DNA from: Paenibacillus profundus
GTDB lineage: Bacteria > Bacillota > Bacilli > Paenibacillales > Paenibacillaceae
Reading direction: 5' to 3'
NCBI RefSeq assembly: GCF_021369635.1
Contig: NZ_JAJNBZ010000010.1
Span: forward strand, 1-64,000
DNA: 64,000 nt
Positions 24,301-33,300 of the stretch are shown here, piece by piece. Below the pieces are notes generated by a model. It was not told where the DNA came from, did not search any database, and saw only the letters and a program-made list of their open reading frames with translations. Both the position numbers and the translations under genes were made by a program. Position 1 is the first letter of the stretch. Every line of letters begins with the position of its first letter.

Positions 24301-24860
24301 TGAATGCGTATGAAGTGCAGATTATGCCTTGTCAGACACAGTGGCCCGCCCAATTTGAACGCATTGCTACTCCGATACGCAGGTCGTTGCAGGATATTGC
24401 TGTCCGGGTGGAGCATATCGGTTCCACCTCCATACCGGGATGTGCGGCGAAGCCTATCATCGACATTCAAATCTCGGTAACCGATTTACAATCACTAGAG
24501 GGCTATGTCCATCCTCTACGGGAGCTGGGGTGGATGCATCGGGCGGACAATCCGGATTTGACCAAGCGCTTTTTTAGAGAATCACCCGGATGCGAGCGCA
24601 CGCACATCCATGTCAGACAAGCGGGGAGCTGGTCTGAGCAGTTCGCCTTGCTGTTCCGCGATTATCTTCGCTGCCATCCTGAAGAGCGCGATGCCTATGC
24701 GGATATGAAGCTGCGTCTGGCGGAGCAGTACCGTCACGATCGCCACGGCTACACAGATGCCAAGTCACCGTTTATATGGAGCGTTATGCAAAAGGCATCC
24801 GAGTGGAGCCAGCTTACAGGTTGGAGCACAGGGCGGGGGACGGATCAAGGAAGGAGCTGA
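24300..24860 (+). CDS. GrpB family protein
   Basis: 186 residues, GTG start overlapping the previous stop by one base. GrpB/UPF0157 nucleotidyltransferase-like family: VRVEHIGSTSIPGCAAKPIIDI (written here as its well-known core), then ERTHIHVR and LLFRDYLRCHPEERDAYADMK. The GS and D-x-D positions fit a nucleotidyltransferase fold; physiological role not established. The ~20-residue tail is polar. Confidence 0.88.
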   Translation: MNAYEVQIMPCQTQWPAQFERIATPIRRSLQDIAVRVEHIGSTSIPGCAAKPIIDIQISVTDLQSLEGYVHPLRELGWMHRADNPDLTKRFFRESPGCERTHIHVRQAGSWSEQFALLFRDYLRCHPEERDAYADMKLRLAEQYRHDRHGYTDAKSPFIWSVMQKASEWSQLTGWSTGRGTDQGRS

Positions 24861-24865
24861 TATTC

Positions 24866-25036
24866 ATGAATCACATGAGCTATATGCTTATGTCATTGTT
24901 CATTCAACTGTTCTATGTTGTCACCATTATTGTAGGGATCTACATCGCCTATTTGGTTATCAAGCTGCTGCGACGGGCTATACAAGCGTTGGACTTATAC
25001 ATTTTGGATAAGAAACGTACACTGATGATTCGCTAA
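24866..25036 (+). CDS. Small membrane protein
   Basis: 56 residues from ATG 24866 with AAGGAG 9 bases upstream and a 5-base gap after the GrpB gene. One membrane helix (about 7-32, SLFIQLFYVVTIIVGIYIAY) then a basic cytoplasmic helix ending DKKRTLMIR. No family recognised. Confidence 0.65.
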   Translation: MNHMSYMLMSLFIQLFYVVTIIVGIYIAYLVIKLLRRAIQALDLYILDKKRTLMIR

Positions 25037-25065
25037 AGTAAGGGAGAAAGGGGGCCCGACATGGA

Positions 25066-26013
25066 ATGGCTTATGATATTTCACACAAATTCGTCGTCGC
25101 GGTCGCTTCGAGCGCGTTATTCGATTTGAGTCAGGCGGATCAAGTATTTCGGGCTCAGGGAGAAGAAGAGTACCGCAAATATCAGCGGGAACATGAGCAA
25201 GAGCCGTTCCTTCCAGGCGTAGCCTTTCCGCTCGTGCGGAGGCTGCTTGGGATTAACGGAAATTCATCGAATGATCAGCATGTTGAAGTAGTGCTATTAT
25301 CCCGGAACGATCCGGATACCGGACTCCGTGTATTTAAATCGATTGAGCACCATGGCTTGCCCATTTCACGGGCGGCATTTGTCACGGGAAGCAATCCGTT
25401 CGTTTACATGGAAGCATTCAACGCATCGCTCTTTCTGTCAGGCAATCCTGAAGATGTACGGGAAGCGGTTGCTAGCGGGCTCCCTGCGGGATGTGTATAT
25501 CCGACCGAGTACATAGATGATGAGGAAGAACCCGAGCTGCGCATCGCTTTTGATTTCGATGGCATTATTGCCGATGATTCCGCAGAAGCGGTCTATCAGA
25601 AGGGCGGTAAGCTCCAGGCGTTCCATCGGCATGAGCAGCAGTTCGCGAATGAGCCGCTTCCACCAGGACCGTTATTGAAATTTTTCAAGGAAATTGCAAG
25701 GTTGCAGCAATTTGAGCGTAATAAGAGAGAGCAGGATGCGGAATACCGGCCGCGCATTCGCATAGCAATCGTAACCGCGCGCAATGCGCCTGCCCATGAG
25801 CGTGTTATTTCTACGTTGCGGCAGCTGGGAATTCAAGTGGATGAAGCTTTCTTTCTAGGTGGCATTGACAAAGGACGCGTCCTCAAAATATTCAAGCCGC
25901 ACATTTTCTTTGATGATCAACTGGGACATATCGAAGGCGTCGCTCGTATTGCTCCGTCTGTTCATGTTCCGTTTGGTGTGGCCAATCAAGAACTGACAAT
26001 GACTACATCCTAA
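25066..26013 (+). CDS. 5'-nucleotidase (cytosolic NT5C1-type)
   Basis: 315 residues from ATG 25066, AGGGAGAAAGG upstream. Matches the cytosolic 5'-nucleotidase family: FVVAVASSALFDLS, LLSRNDPDTGLRVFKSIE, AAFVTGSNPF, then the haloacid-dehalogenase-like motif AFDFDGIIADDSAEAVY and C-terminal VTARNAPAHERV and FFDDQLGHIEG. The aspartates of DFDG and the late DDQ supply the metal site. Expected to dephosphorylate nucleoside monophosphates in the cytoplasm. Monocistronic. Confidence 0.85.
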   Translation: MAYDISHKFVVAVASSALFDLSQADQVFRAQGEEEYRKYQREHEQEPFLPGVAFPLVRRLLGINGNSSNDQHVEVVLLSRNDPDTGLRVFKSIEHHGLPISRAAFVTGSNPFVYMEAFNASLFLSGNPEDVREAVASGLPAGCVYPTEYIDDEEEPELRIAFDFDGIIADDSAEAVYQKGGKLQAFHRHEQQFANEPLPPGPLLKFFKEIARLQQFERNKREQDAEYRPRIRIAIVTARNAPAHERVISTLRQLGIQVDEAFFLGGIDKGRVLKIFKPHIFFDDQLGHIEGVARIAPSVHVPFGVANQELTMTTS

Positions 26014-26273
26014 CTTAGAAAAGAGGAAAGACATGTTACGGTGCTGTCCGAATCGACGTGGACGATATACCGGGATTTCAAGGGGATTATTTCGATATTA
26101 CCGATTGACCTGTGATGGCTGTAGATAATGAAGGCACATATAATACCTGCAGTTCCACCGAGCAGATCGAAATACGTATCTTGATCTACACTTAAAGTTT
26201 TAGATTGTCAAGAAGGTTGTCACGATGGTTCTCGTAAATTCAAACGTGTGTCTTGTTGGGAGAAGGAGACATA

Positions 26274-27524
26274 ATGACAAGTTTTCAATTGTATAGACAA
26301 GTGTATGTTTGTCGATTGAAGAATGTATCACGGCGCGATGTTTTGTTATTCTCGCTGATCCTTTTCTTACTCCCTAAAGGAGCAGATCAATTAACTGCAC
26401 TCTTATACTCCAATTACATAGAATTTGTTGACATGCTGCTTGGATACTGGCTTATTGGTTTTTTTTCGGGGCTGAGTCTGTTTGCTTCTAGTTATAAAGT
26501 AGAGGAAGTACGATTTTTATGGTCATTAGGGCAGAAGCATACCTTTTTAACCACTTATGCATTTCTTAAAAAGATGCCTTTTTTGTTGCTGCTTGTATGG
26601 ATAACCGTCGGCCAGCTATTGTGGAATCCAGCACAGATAGACGTGTGGCAATGGTTGGTGATGATGGTTGCCGGTTTCTCCTATGCTGAACTGGTTGGAT
26701 ATTCCTATCTCTTAAAACGAATTCGGTATTTGTTAATTTCGACGTTGATGCTAGCAATCAACTTGTGGGCTGTTTTTGCGCAATTCAACCCGACTGGACG
26801 TATTACCTGCTTGCTATTGTTAACGGTCATCATTTTAGCCTTAACATTTTGGGTTGCACAACAAGCTTGGCCTAAAGTGTTAAGTTTTCATTTTTTTGTA
26901 ACGGATCATCATCAGACACGCTGGCTGTCGAAGCATCCATTACTTAAAAAGGAACTTCTATTTATTATCCGCTTTAGAGATGTTTTTCCGTTTGTCGTTT
27001 GCGTGTTTGCGCTTGAATTGCTCAATTATTACATCGTAGCAGAGACCCCTGTTTTTTTGCCCATAAGCTCAGCTCTGCTTATTTGGTTTGTCAATGATAT
27101 TTGGACAGTTAGAAGCTTTGCTTATGAAGGAAGAGGGCTGTCGTTATATACCGTGACGTTCTATGCTTGGCGTAAAATGCTGTCTGCGAAATGGTTCGTA
27201 TGTTGGGGACTCGGTACAAGCATTGCGGCTATTAATCAGCTTGTGTGGGGGCTCGTGTTAGAAGAACTTGCTTGGGATAAATGGCTTGAGCAATTGGTGC
27301 AGAGCGCATTTCTTTCTGCAACGATGGTCAGCTTTGGTTTATTGGCAGGATACAGATTTACGGTTCGTGAACGAATCCCTTTTTTTAGCAATCTCATTAT
27401 TGCACTAGGCATGATATTTCTCGTATATTTGCATCAAACTCAATTTGTCCTCTTTGTTATTGCTACTGTCATCATCCATATGCGTTTTGTTAGGTTTTAT
27501 CGACGAGTACCGAATGATATTTGA
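26274..27524 (+). CDS. ABC transporter permease (YthQ/EcsB-like)
   Basis: 416 residues from ATG 26274 with AGAAGGAG 5 bases away. Around eight to ten membrane helices, no periplasmic domain. The paired ATPase gene lies 60 bases downstream. Layout and size resemble the Bacillus YthQ/EcsB permeases, whose substrates are unclear. The gene and its partner are visibly more A+T-rich (many TTT, TTA, ATT codons) than the neighbouring genes, a hint of separate origin. Confidence 0.75.
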   Translation: MTSFQLYRQVYVCRLKNVSRRDVLLFSLILFLLPKGADQLTALLYSNYIEFVDMLLGYWLIGFFSGLSLFASSYKVEEVRFLWSLGQKHTFLTTYAFLKKMPFLLLLVWITVGQLLWNPAQIDVWQWLVMMVAGFSYAELVGYSYLLKRIRYLLISTLMLAINLWAVFAQFNPTGRITCLLLLTVIILALTFWVAQQAWPKVLSFHFFVTDHHQTRWLSKHPLLKKELLFIIRFRDVFPFVVCVFALELLNYYIVAETPVFLPISSALLIWFVNDIWTVRSFAYEGRGLSLYTVTFYAWRKMLSAKWFVCWGLGTSIAAINQLVWGLVLEELAWDKWLEQLVQSAFLSATMVSFGLLAGYRFTVRERIPFFSNLIIALGMIFLVYLHQTQFVLFVIATVIIHMRFVRFYRRVPNDI

Positions 27525-27584
27525 CGGTGAATTGTCAAAAAGGGGAACACCACCACCATTTTTTCAAGGAGTGGACTGTATATC

Positions 27585-28292
27585 ATGAACAATAAAGAGA
27601 CTATATCCTTGCAATTAAATCAAATTTGCTATACATATGGTTCCAAAGAAATTCTTCACGAGATAGATTGTACCTTTTATTCGGGGCAAATAACCGTTCT
27701 GCTTGGACCTAACGGAGCGGGTAAAACCACTTTATTGAACTTAATTGCAGGGCTTAACCAACCACAGCAAGGAACAATTTCTCTAAATCATCATGTTTTA
27801 CAGTGGCAAGATCAACGTTACAAACAACGTATTGGATACTTGATGGAGTTTCCTTTCTATTATCCATCACTTACGGTCGTAGAGATGATGAGATTGAACG
27901 GTGGTCTGCGTAACATACAGAGGGGGCAACTTGAAGACCGTATTATGCACTGGCTTGAACGATTCGAATTGCAAGTTTATCACAATCACCAGATGGATGC
28001 ATTATCTCAAGGAACCAAAAAAAGAGTAGCCCTTGCATCAACGCTTCTTCACGAGCCGGACATTCTCATTTTAGACGAACCGACGAACGGTCTTGACCCC
28101 GATCAGGTCATGATCGTCCGGAACACGCTGCAGGAGTACAGCGAGAATGGCGCCCTTATTTTATTATCAACACATATTATCGGATTGGCAGAAAAGTTAG
28201 CTCAGCAGGTTGCTATTTTACGAAACGGTCAACTCGTGTATTGTGGTGACTCGACAGAAGATTTGGAAGGTTTATATGTCGCACACAGATAA
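27585..28292 (+). CDS. ABC transporter ATP-binding protein
   Basis: 235 residues after AAGGAGTGG. Walker A GPNGAGKTT (about 38-46), signature LSQGTKKRVALA, Walker B ILILDEPTNGLD, switch His in LLSTHIIG. Partner of the preceding permease; together an ABC-2-like exporter. Short C-terminus, no extra domain. Confidence 0.9.
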   Translation: MNNKETISLQLNQICYTYGSKEILHEIDCTFYSGQITVLLGPNGAGKTTLLNLIAGLNQPQQGTISLNHHVLQWQDQRYKQRIGYLMEFPFYYPSLTVVEMMRLNGGLRNIQRGQLEDRIMHWLERFELQVYHNHQMDALSQGTKKRVALASTLLHEPDILILDEPTNGLDPDQVMIVRNTLQEYSENGALILLSTHIIGLAEKLAQQVAILRNGQLVYCGDSTEDLEGLYVAHR

Positions 28293-28513
28293 TTGGGCTT
28301 GCTGAATAATAAATATCTCGGTAATCATCCTTTTTGTTTGGTTTGGTGTATTTAGATCTGACAGAAACGCGGTTCAATATGGTAGACTAGAATAAACTAT
28401 AGGAAACCTTTAAATTGTCTTAATCAAAAAAATGAACATTCATCATAGTATAGTATCTGTTTTAGTGAGAAAACTGCAGCGGGAGCATAACCCGGAGAAG
28501 GAGGAACAACGTC

Positions 28514-28765
28514 TTGATTCCGATCAAACTTCCAAGAGAACAGAAGAAAGAGCTGGTAGAGCAGATCAAGAGTTATTTTGACGAACGCGGCGAAGCGATG
28601 GGCGACATTGCTGCCGAACAGACTGTCGATGATATGCTGGCGATGCTTGGCCCCATCATTTATAATCAAGCGCTGGAAGACGCGAGAAAGCTGTTGACCG
28701 AGCGTATGATGAACTTGGAAGATGACCTGTATGCGCTACATAAACCGATAAATGACAGGAGATAA
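28514..28765 (+). CDS. DUF2164 protein
   Basis: 83 residues from a TTG start with GGAGGAAC upstream. Matches DUF2164: IKLPREQKKELVEQIKSYFDE, then AAEQTVDDMLAMLGPIIYNQALEDARKLL. Small soluble helical protein of unknown function. Confidence 0.8.
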   Translation: MIPIKLPREQKKELVEQIKSYFDERGEAMGDIAAEQTVDDMLAMLGPIIYNQALEDARKLLTERMMNLEDDLYALHKPINDRR

Positions 28766-28817
28766 CGACACGATAGCCACACAATTACACTGTGGTCGGA
28801 ACGGAAGGTGAGGTTGC

Positions 28818-29333
28818 ATGAACATTCGTTCTGCGGAAGTGAAAGATGCGGCCAATATTGCCCGTGTGCATGTGGAAAGCTGGCGTACGACGTATCAGGG
28901 TCTTGTGTCTGATGAATATTTAAGTGGACTGTCCATTGAATCGCGACATAATTTGTGGGCGCATGCCATTGAACAGCTGACTCCGGACAAATGCTTGTTG
29001 GTCGTGGAGGATTCGGATGGCCTGGTTGTCGGGTTTGCCATGGGAGGTCCCAGCCGCAGCGAGGAATATACCGATCGTGCGGAGCTGTATGCTCTATACT
29101 TGTTGCAGCAGGTACAGGGTCAAGGCTTGGGAAGGCAGTTGGTGCAGGCGATTGCCAGCTGTATGCACGGAGACGGATTCAACAGCATGCTCGTATGGGT
29201 GCTAAAAGGAAACGACGCACTCCATTTCTATCGTCGCACCGGCGCGGAAGTCATCGGTGATACGGAAATTGAAATCGGGGGAGAACGTCACACGGAAATC
29301 GCTTTGCAATGGAATGATCTGAAAGCAATATAA
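28818..29333 (+). CDS. GNAT acetyltransferase
   Basis: 171 residues after GGAAGGTGAGG. Full GNAT domain: MNIRSAEVKDAANIARVHVES, acetyl-CoA loop QGQGLG in LYLLQQVQGQGLGRQLVQA, C-terminal VLKGNDALHFYRRTGAE. Substrate not predictable. A degraded GNAT-like tail lies just downstream. Confidence 0.88.
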   Translation: MNIRSAEVKDAANIARVHVESWRTTYQGLVSDEYLSGLSIESRHNLWAHAIEQLTPDKCLLVVEDSDGLVVGFAMGGPSRSEEYTDRAELYALYLLQQVQGQGLGRQLVQAIASCMHGDGFNSMLVWVLKGNDALHFYRRTGAEVIGDTEIEIGGERHTEIALQWNDLKAI

Positions 29334-29362
29334 AAGTAGGCTTGGTCTGTAGCTTTCTTTAG

Positions 29363-29491
29363 CGATCAGACTATATCGTATATGTAAGCGTCATCAACGG
29401 AAGGAACGGACATCATGCGGTGAAGAAAGGATACACGGAAGGAACGGAGTTTATTCTGGAGAAGCTTCCTTGCGTGGTGGTGATCATATGA
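29363..29491 (+). pseudogene. Possible remnant of a GNAT C-terminus
   Basis: An open stretch without a start codon encodes YVSVINGR and KKGYTEGTEFILEKLP, which reads like the end of an acetyltransferase (growth from KLGF-type to KGYTEGTEF... ends). It runs into the methyltransferase start. Either decay of a duplicated neighbour or chance. Confidence 0.3.
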
Positions 29492-30333
29492 CGGATAACC
29501 CTACAGAAGAGATGGAGCAAATTATGGCGTGCTACAATCAAGGCTTGGAGAAGAGCAGGCTGTCACGCGGTATTGAAAAGCTTGAGCTTGAACGGTCTAA
29601 AGAAATTATTTCCCGCTATATCCAAGGCAGCGGGCTCGTAATCTATGATATCGGGGGCGGAGCTGGAGTCTATTCTGGTTGGCTGGCCGAGCAAGGACAC
29701 GAGGTGCATCTGTTCGATCTGGCTTCCAGATCGGCAGATATGGCAGCCGAGCTTAATCAGCAGCTTACCCGTCCTATCCAAAGCATTGAAGTCGCGGATG
29801 CGCGTCAGATTGCGAGAGCGGATAAGTCTGCTGATGCCGTGTTGTTAATGGGGCCGTTGTATCATTTGACAGAACGAGAGGATCGCATTGCGGCGCTAGC
29901 GGAAGCGAAACGCTTGCTCAAGGACGGCGGTATCCTAATTGCTGCAGCCATTACGCGCTATGGGGCGATGCTCTATGGCTTGTCTGTGTACGGCAGAGAT
30001 AATCAACTCATTAACGAGGATGACTTCATGTTCATGATTGAACGTGAAATAAGCGAAGGCCAGCACGTGCGACCAGATAAGTATCCAGGGTTTATCGCCC
30101 GATCTTATTTTCATCTGCCGAACGAATTGCAAGAAGAAATGGAAGCAGTGGGGTTGGAGCATTTGCAAACGTTAGCAGTGGAGGGCCCGGTCTGGATAAT
30201 TCCAACCTTCGAGGAGAAGTGGTCTGACGAATCCAGCCGCAATCGCCTAATCCAATTAAGCCGGCAGGTCGAAGAAGAGAACAGCATTATGGGAATGAGT
30301 CCACATATTATTTCGGTAGCGGTTAAACGGTAA
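29488..30333 (+). CDS. Class I SAM-dependent methyltransferase
   Basis: 281 residues from ATG 29488; TTG 29470, nearer a GGAG, is an alternative. Motif I VIYDIGGGAGVYSGWLAEQG (about 50-70), acidic loop HLFDLASRS, motif with ADARQI and LLMGPLYHL before the C-terminal domain. The family spans small-molecule and RNA methylases; substrate not predictable. A second methyltransferase gene follows 45 bases later. Confidence 0.85.
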   Translation: MTDNPTEEMEQIMACYNQGLEKSRLSRGIEKLELERSKEIISRYIQGSGLVIYDIGGGAGVYSGWLAEQGHEVHLFDLASRSADMAAELNQQLTRPIQSIEVADARQIARADKSADAVLLMGPLYHLTEREDRIAALAEAKRLLKDGGILIAAAITRYGAMLYGLSVYGRDNQLINEDDFMFMIEREISEGQHVRPDKYPGFIARSYFHLPNELQEEMEAVGLEHLQTLAVEGPVWIIPTFEEKWSDESSRNRLIQLSRQVEEENSIMGMSPHIISVAVKR

Positions 30334-30378
30334 ACATCGTATTTCATACGTACTGAAATAGCAGAAGGAGGCAGGAAT

Positions 30379-31191
30379 ATGAGGTCAACAGACGCAGATG
30401 AGGATGCTATGCATTGGCTGGATGAGCCGTCCTTTGAACACGTCCTTGCAAATGATGAACAAGCATTCTCCGGTTGGGATTTCTCCTATTTGACGCAAAA
30501 AGGAAGAATGCAAGAATGTCCTGTACGTTGGAACTATACAAGTATGGTCGAGAGACTGATGCGCAGAAGCCAAGCGATGCTCGATATGGGAACCGGAGGC
30601 GGCGAATTCCTCGCTTCCATGCAGCCGCTGCCTGTGCATACGTGCGCAACCGAAGGCTATCCGCCTAATGTTGCCGTCGCGAGAAGCCGCTTGGAACCGC
30701 TTGGGGTACAGGTGTTGCCGTTCGATGACGAGGAGCGGCTGCCCTTCGCTGATGCGCAGTTCGATCTGGTGGTGAACCGGCATGAATCCTTTTCAGCGCG
30801 TGAGTTATGGCGGATCTTAAAGCCGGGCGGCATCTTCCTGACGCAGCAAGTCGGTGGAGATAATGATAAGGAAATGAATGAGGCTATGCGCGTTCCGCCG
30901 TTCGATTACGCCGCTTGGAGTTGTGAGGCTGCTAGAGCACAGCTTGAAGAAGCCGGATTCACGGTACTGAAGCAGGATGAAGAACGAACGTTTACTCGCT
31001 TTTATGATCTGGGAGCGATCGTATTTTACTTGAAGGCCATTCCTTGGCAAATTCCTGAATTTTCGATTGAAGCCTATAGAGAACCGCTGGAACAATTGCA
31101 CGAACGGATGTCACGCACAGGATATTTCGATGCGACGTGCCACCGCTTTTATATAGTTGCCAGAAAAGAAGCGCCGCTTCAAGCGACGTAA
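30379..31191 (+). CDS. SAM-dependent methyltransferase
   Basis: 270 residues with AAGGAGG 8 bases upstream. Motif I AMLDMGTGGGEFLASM (about 70-85), CATEGYPPNV acidic loop, LPFADAQFDLVVNRHESF and a WRILKPGGIFLTQQVGG strand. Resembles rRNA or small-molecule methylases of the Methyltransf_11 group. Not similar in sequence to the preceding methyltransferase beyond the shared fold. Confidence 0.85.
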   Translation: MRSTDADEDAMHWLDEPSFEHVLANDEQAFSGWDFSYLTQKGRMQECPVRWNYTSMVERLMRRSQAMLDMGTGGGEFLASMQPLPVHTCATEGYPPNVAVARSRLEPLGVQVLPFDDEERLPFADAQFDLVVNRHESFSARELWRILKPGGIFLTQQVGGDNDKEMNEAMRVPPFDYAAWSCEAARAQLEEAGFTVLKQDEERTFTRFYDLGAIVFYLKAIPWQIPEFSIEAYREPLEQLHERMSRTGYFDATCHRFYIVARKEAPLQAT

Positions 31192-31241
31192 TTCAGCATT
31201 GGGATGATGAACATGATATTTTGAACAAGTAGGTGATTTAC

Positions 31242-31529
31242 ATGGCAACAGCATTATGCTACAGGCTGCAGGAAATGAAAGGTTCAAGCGCGTTGTATGC
31301 TTATGGGCAAGCGCTTGACGACATGGCTGGCCTGTTCGAAATTGACTTGGATCAACACCACGCCATGATGGCACGAGGGGAAAGTCCCGCAATTGAAGAT
31401 ACCATTTATTTGATAACAAAATGTCCGCACGATGAGAATTTCTTTGCCGGCATTCGCGTGTTTTTTCATATTTACAAACATTATTTGGAACACGGGATAT
31501 ATGCTGAAGAAGGATGCCGGACAGCTTAA
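31242..31529 (+). CDS. Hypothetical protein
   Basis: 95 residues from ATG 31242 (AGTAGGTGA upstream). No family recognised. Soluble; contains GQALDDMAGLFEIDLD and YLITKCPHDENFFAGIRVFFHIYKH patches. Codon use and a plausible ribosome site support coding. Confidence 0.55.
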   Translation: MATALCYRLQEMKGSSALYAYGQALDDMAGLFEIDLDQHHAMMARGESPAIEDTIYLITKCPHDENFFAGIRVFFHIYKHYLEHGIYAEEGCRTA

Positions 31530-31594
31530 ATCACATTATAATTGGCCGAACGCAGGTACAGAAGTGACGGTGCCTCGTTCGAGAGGAGAATGAA

Positions 31595-32056
31595 ATGATG
31601 ACAGTGCAAATTACAACAATCGAGAACAACCGCGACATTCCGATGGAGCTGCTGCTGCTTGCAGATCCCGAAGAAACAGCGGTATACAGTTATCTGGATC
31701 GAAGCCATGGCTTTGTTATAAAAGATCAAGGGGAGACGAAGGGAGCAATACTGCTGCTGCCGACGCGTCCACATACGCTTGAGCTGGTGAACGTGGCGGT
31801 GGATGAAGCGTGGCAAGGCCGGGGATACGGCAAGCGTCTTGTTATGCATGCCATACATGCTGCGAAGGAGCTGGGGTATCACGTGCTCGAAGTGGGGACG
31901 GGCAATTCCAGCCTGGACCAGCTTGCTTTATATCAAAAGTGCGGGTTTCGCATTTGCGGCGTAGATCCTGATTTCTTCACGATTCATTACGAGGAGCCGA
32001 TTGAAGAAAATGGTATTCCATGCCGGGACATGATCCGATTGCGCCTTCAACTGTAA
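31595..32056 (+). CDS. GNAT acetyltransferase
   Basis: 153 residues (ATG 31595 or 31598) after GAGAGGAG. GNAT motif A LELVNVAVDEAWQGRGYGKR and YQKCGFRICGVDPDFF. Resembles Bacillus YvbK/YpeA-type N-acetyltransferases. Followed by a strong terminator. Confidence 0.87.
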   Translation: MMTVQITTIENNRDIPMELLLLADPEETAVYSYLDRSHGFVIKDQGETKGAILLLPTRPHTLELVNVAVDEAWQGRGYGKRLVMHAIHAAKELGYHVLEVGTGNSSLDQLALYQKCGFRICGVDPDFFTIHYEEPIEENGIPCRDMIRLRLQL

Positions 32057-32082
32057 CTTATATTATAATAAATATTAGATTT

Positions 32083-32128
32083 GGATTGAGCTCTTTCCAT
32101 GTAGTTGCGGAAAGACCAATCCTTTTTC
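32083..32128 (+). terminator. Terminator after GNAT gene
   Basis: GGATTG...CTTTCC pairs with GGAAAG...CAATCC across a small loop, followed by TTTTTCG. Confidence 0.75.
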
Positions 32129-32154
32129 GCATGTGGTAGAGAGATTGGAGATGG

Positions 32155-33231
32155 ATGAAGATGACTTTTACGGTAGAAGAGATTGAGACGATACGCAGCC
32201 AAGCTCTGGCGATGGAGACGTCAGGCAAGCTGCCGCAGATATTTTTGGATTGGATTTATGAACGGGGCCTATTCAAGCTGTTCGTACCAGAACAGCTTGA
32301 AGGACATATGACCCCCTTGCCGGAGGCATTGAAGCGGTTCGAACACGCTTCTTGGATTAACGGCAGCTTTGGTTGGCTTATTACTATCGGATCGGGTGGA
32401 GGATTTTTTGCGCCGTTCGTATCGCCGTCGGTAGCGCGAGCAGTATTCGCCAGCCCGCAAGCGGTCGTTGCAGGATCGGGACATCCATCCGGAACAGCGC
32501 AGAAGGTGGACGGCGGATATATAGTCAGCGGGAGATGGAAATTTTGCAGCGGTTCCACACATGCGACGGTCTTTACGGCCAATTGTACCGTAGATACGGG
32601 GGACAGCAGCGAGACACCTCAGATCCGTTCCTTTATTTTTTGGCCGAATCAAGTCGAAATAATAAAAGATTGGAAGGCCTTCGGTCTTAAGGCGACGGAG
32701 AGCCATTCCATTGTCGTTAACGAGTTATTCGTTCCCGATGAGTTGACCTTCGATATTAGTCAACCTGCAGGTTCTTATGGCGATCCAGTGTACACGTATC
32801 CATTCCTGCCATTTGCTGAAGCTTCGTTTGCGGCTGTAAGCATCGGGCTTAGCCGTCACTTCTTGGATGAAGCGAAGCTCATCCTGGAACGAAATAAGGA
32901 AGTATGGGAAAGTTCATCCGTGAATCGCTATGCAGCGGTACAAGCGAAGATCGATAAGATGGATGCACTGCTTGCCCGCTCAGTGACGCAATTCTATGAT
33001 GTCATTGAGGAATCATGGACACGGCATGTGAACGGTCTACCGCTCTCAGAGGAAGAGAGCATGCGGCTGTCTCGCCAGTGCAAGGAGAGCGGCAGCGTGG
33101 CCTTATCATGCGCGGATTCTATCTTCCCTTACATGGGTATTCATGCGGTGATGGAGGATACGACGATAAATCAAATTTTCAGGGACTTGCATACGGTATG
33201 TCATCATTCGCTGCTCGTTGCATTTGAATAA
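32155..33231 (+). CDS. Acyl-CoA dehydrogenase-like flavoprotein
   Basis: 358 residues behind GGAGATGG. Acyl-CoA dehydrogenase fold: N-terminal helical domain with EALKRFEHASWINGSFGWL, middle domain GTAQKVDGGYIVSGRWKFCSG and GLKATESHSIVV, C-terminal helices ending IFRDLHTVCHHSL. The sequence pattern fits the group that contains flavin-dependent monooxygenases (HsaA/DszC-like) as well as dehydrogenases; no clear catalytic Glu is evident. Monocistronic, convergent with oppF. Confidence 0.78.
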   Translation: MKMTFTVEEIETIRSQALAMETSGKLPQIFLDWIYERGLFKLFVPEQLEGHMTPLPEALKRFEHASWINGSFGWLITIGSGGGFFAPFVSPSVARAVFASPQAVVAGSGHPSGTAQKVDGGYIVSGRWKFCSGSTHATVFTANCTVDTGDSSETPQIRSFIFWPNQVEIIKDWKAFGLKATESHSIVVNELFVPDELTFDISQPAGSYGDPVYTYPFLPFAEASFAAVSIGLSRHFLDEAKLILERNKEVWESSSVNRYAAVQAKIDKMDALLARSVTQFYDVIEESWTRHVNGLPLSEEESMRLSRQCKESGSVALSCADSIFPYMGIHAVMEDTTINQIFRDLHTVCHHSLLVAFE

Positions 33232-33238
33232 CCTCTAC

Positions 33239-33289
33239 AAGGCAGAGTATCCTACAGCCTCCCATTCGGGACGCGGATGACTCTGCCTT
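33239..33289. terminator. Bidirectional terminator between convergent genes
   Basis: AAGGCAGAGT (33239-33248) pairs with ACTCTGCCTT (33280-33289); TTGTATTC on the plus side. Serves the acyl-CoA dehydrogenase-like gene and oppF. Confidence 0.65.
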
Positions 33290-33300
33290 TGTATTCATAA

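Noticed and set aside
26014-26130. Short frames beginning MLRCCPNRRGRY or reading VLSESTWTIYRDFKG
   Set aside because: About 24-31 codons each, overlapping in different frames; no family or downstream context supports either.
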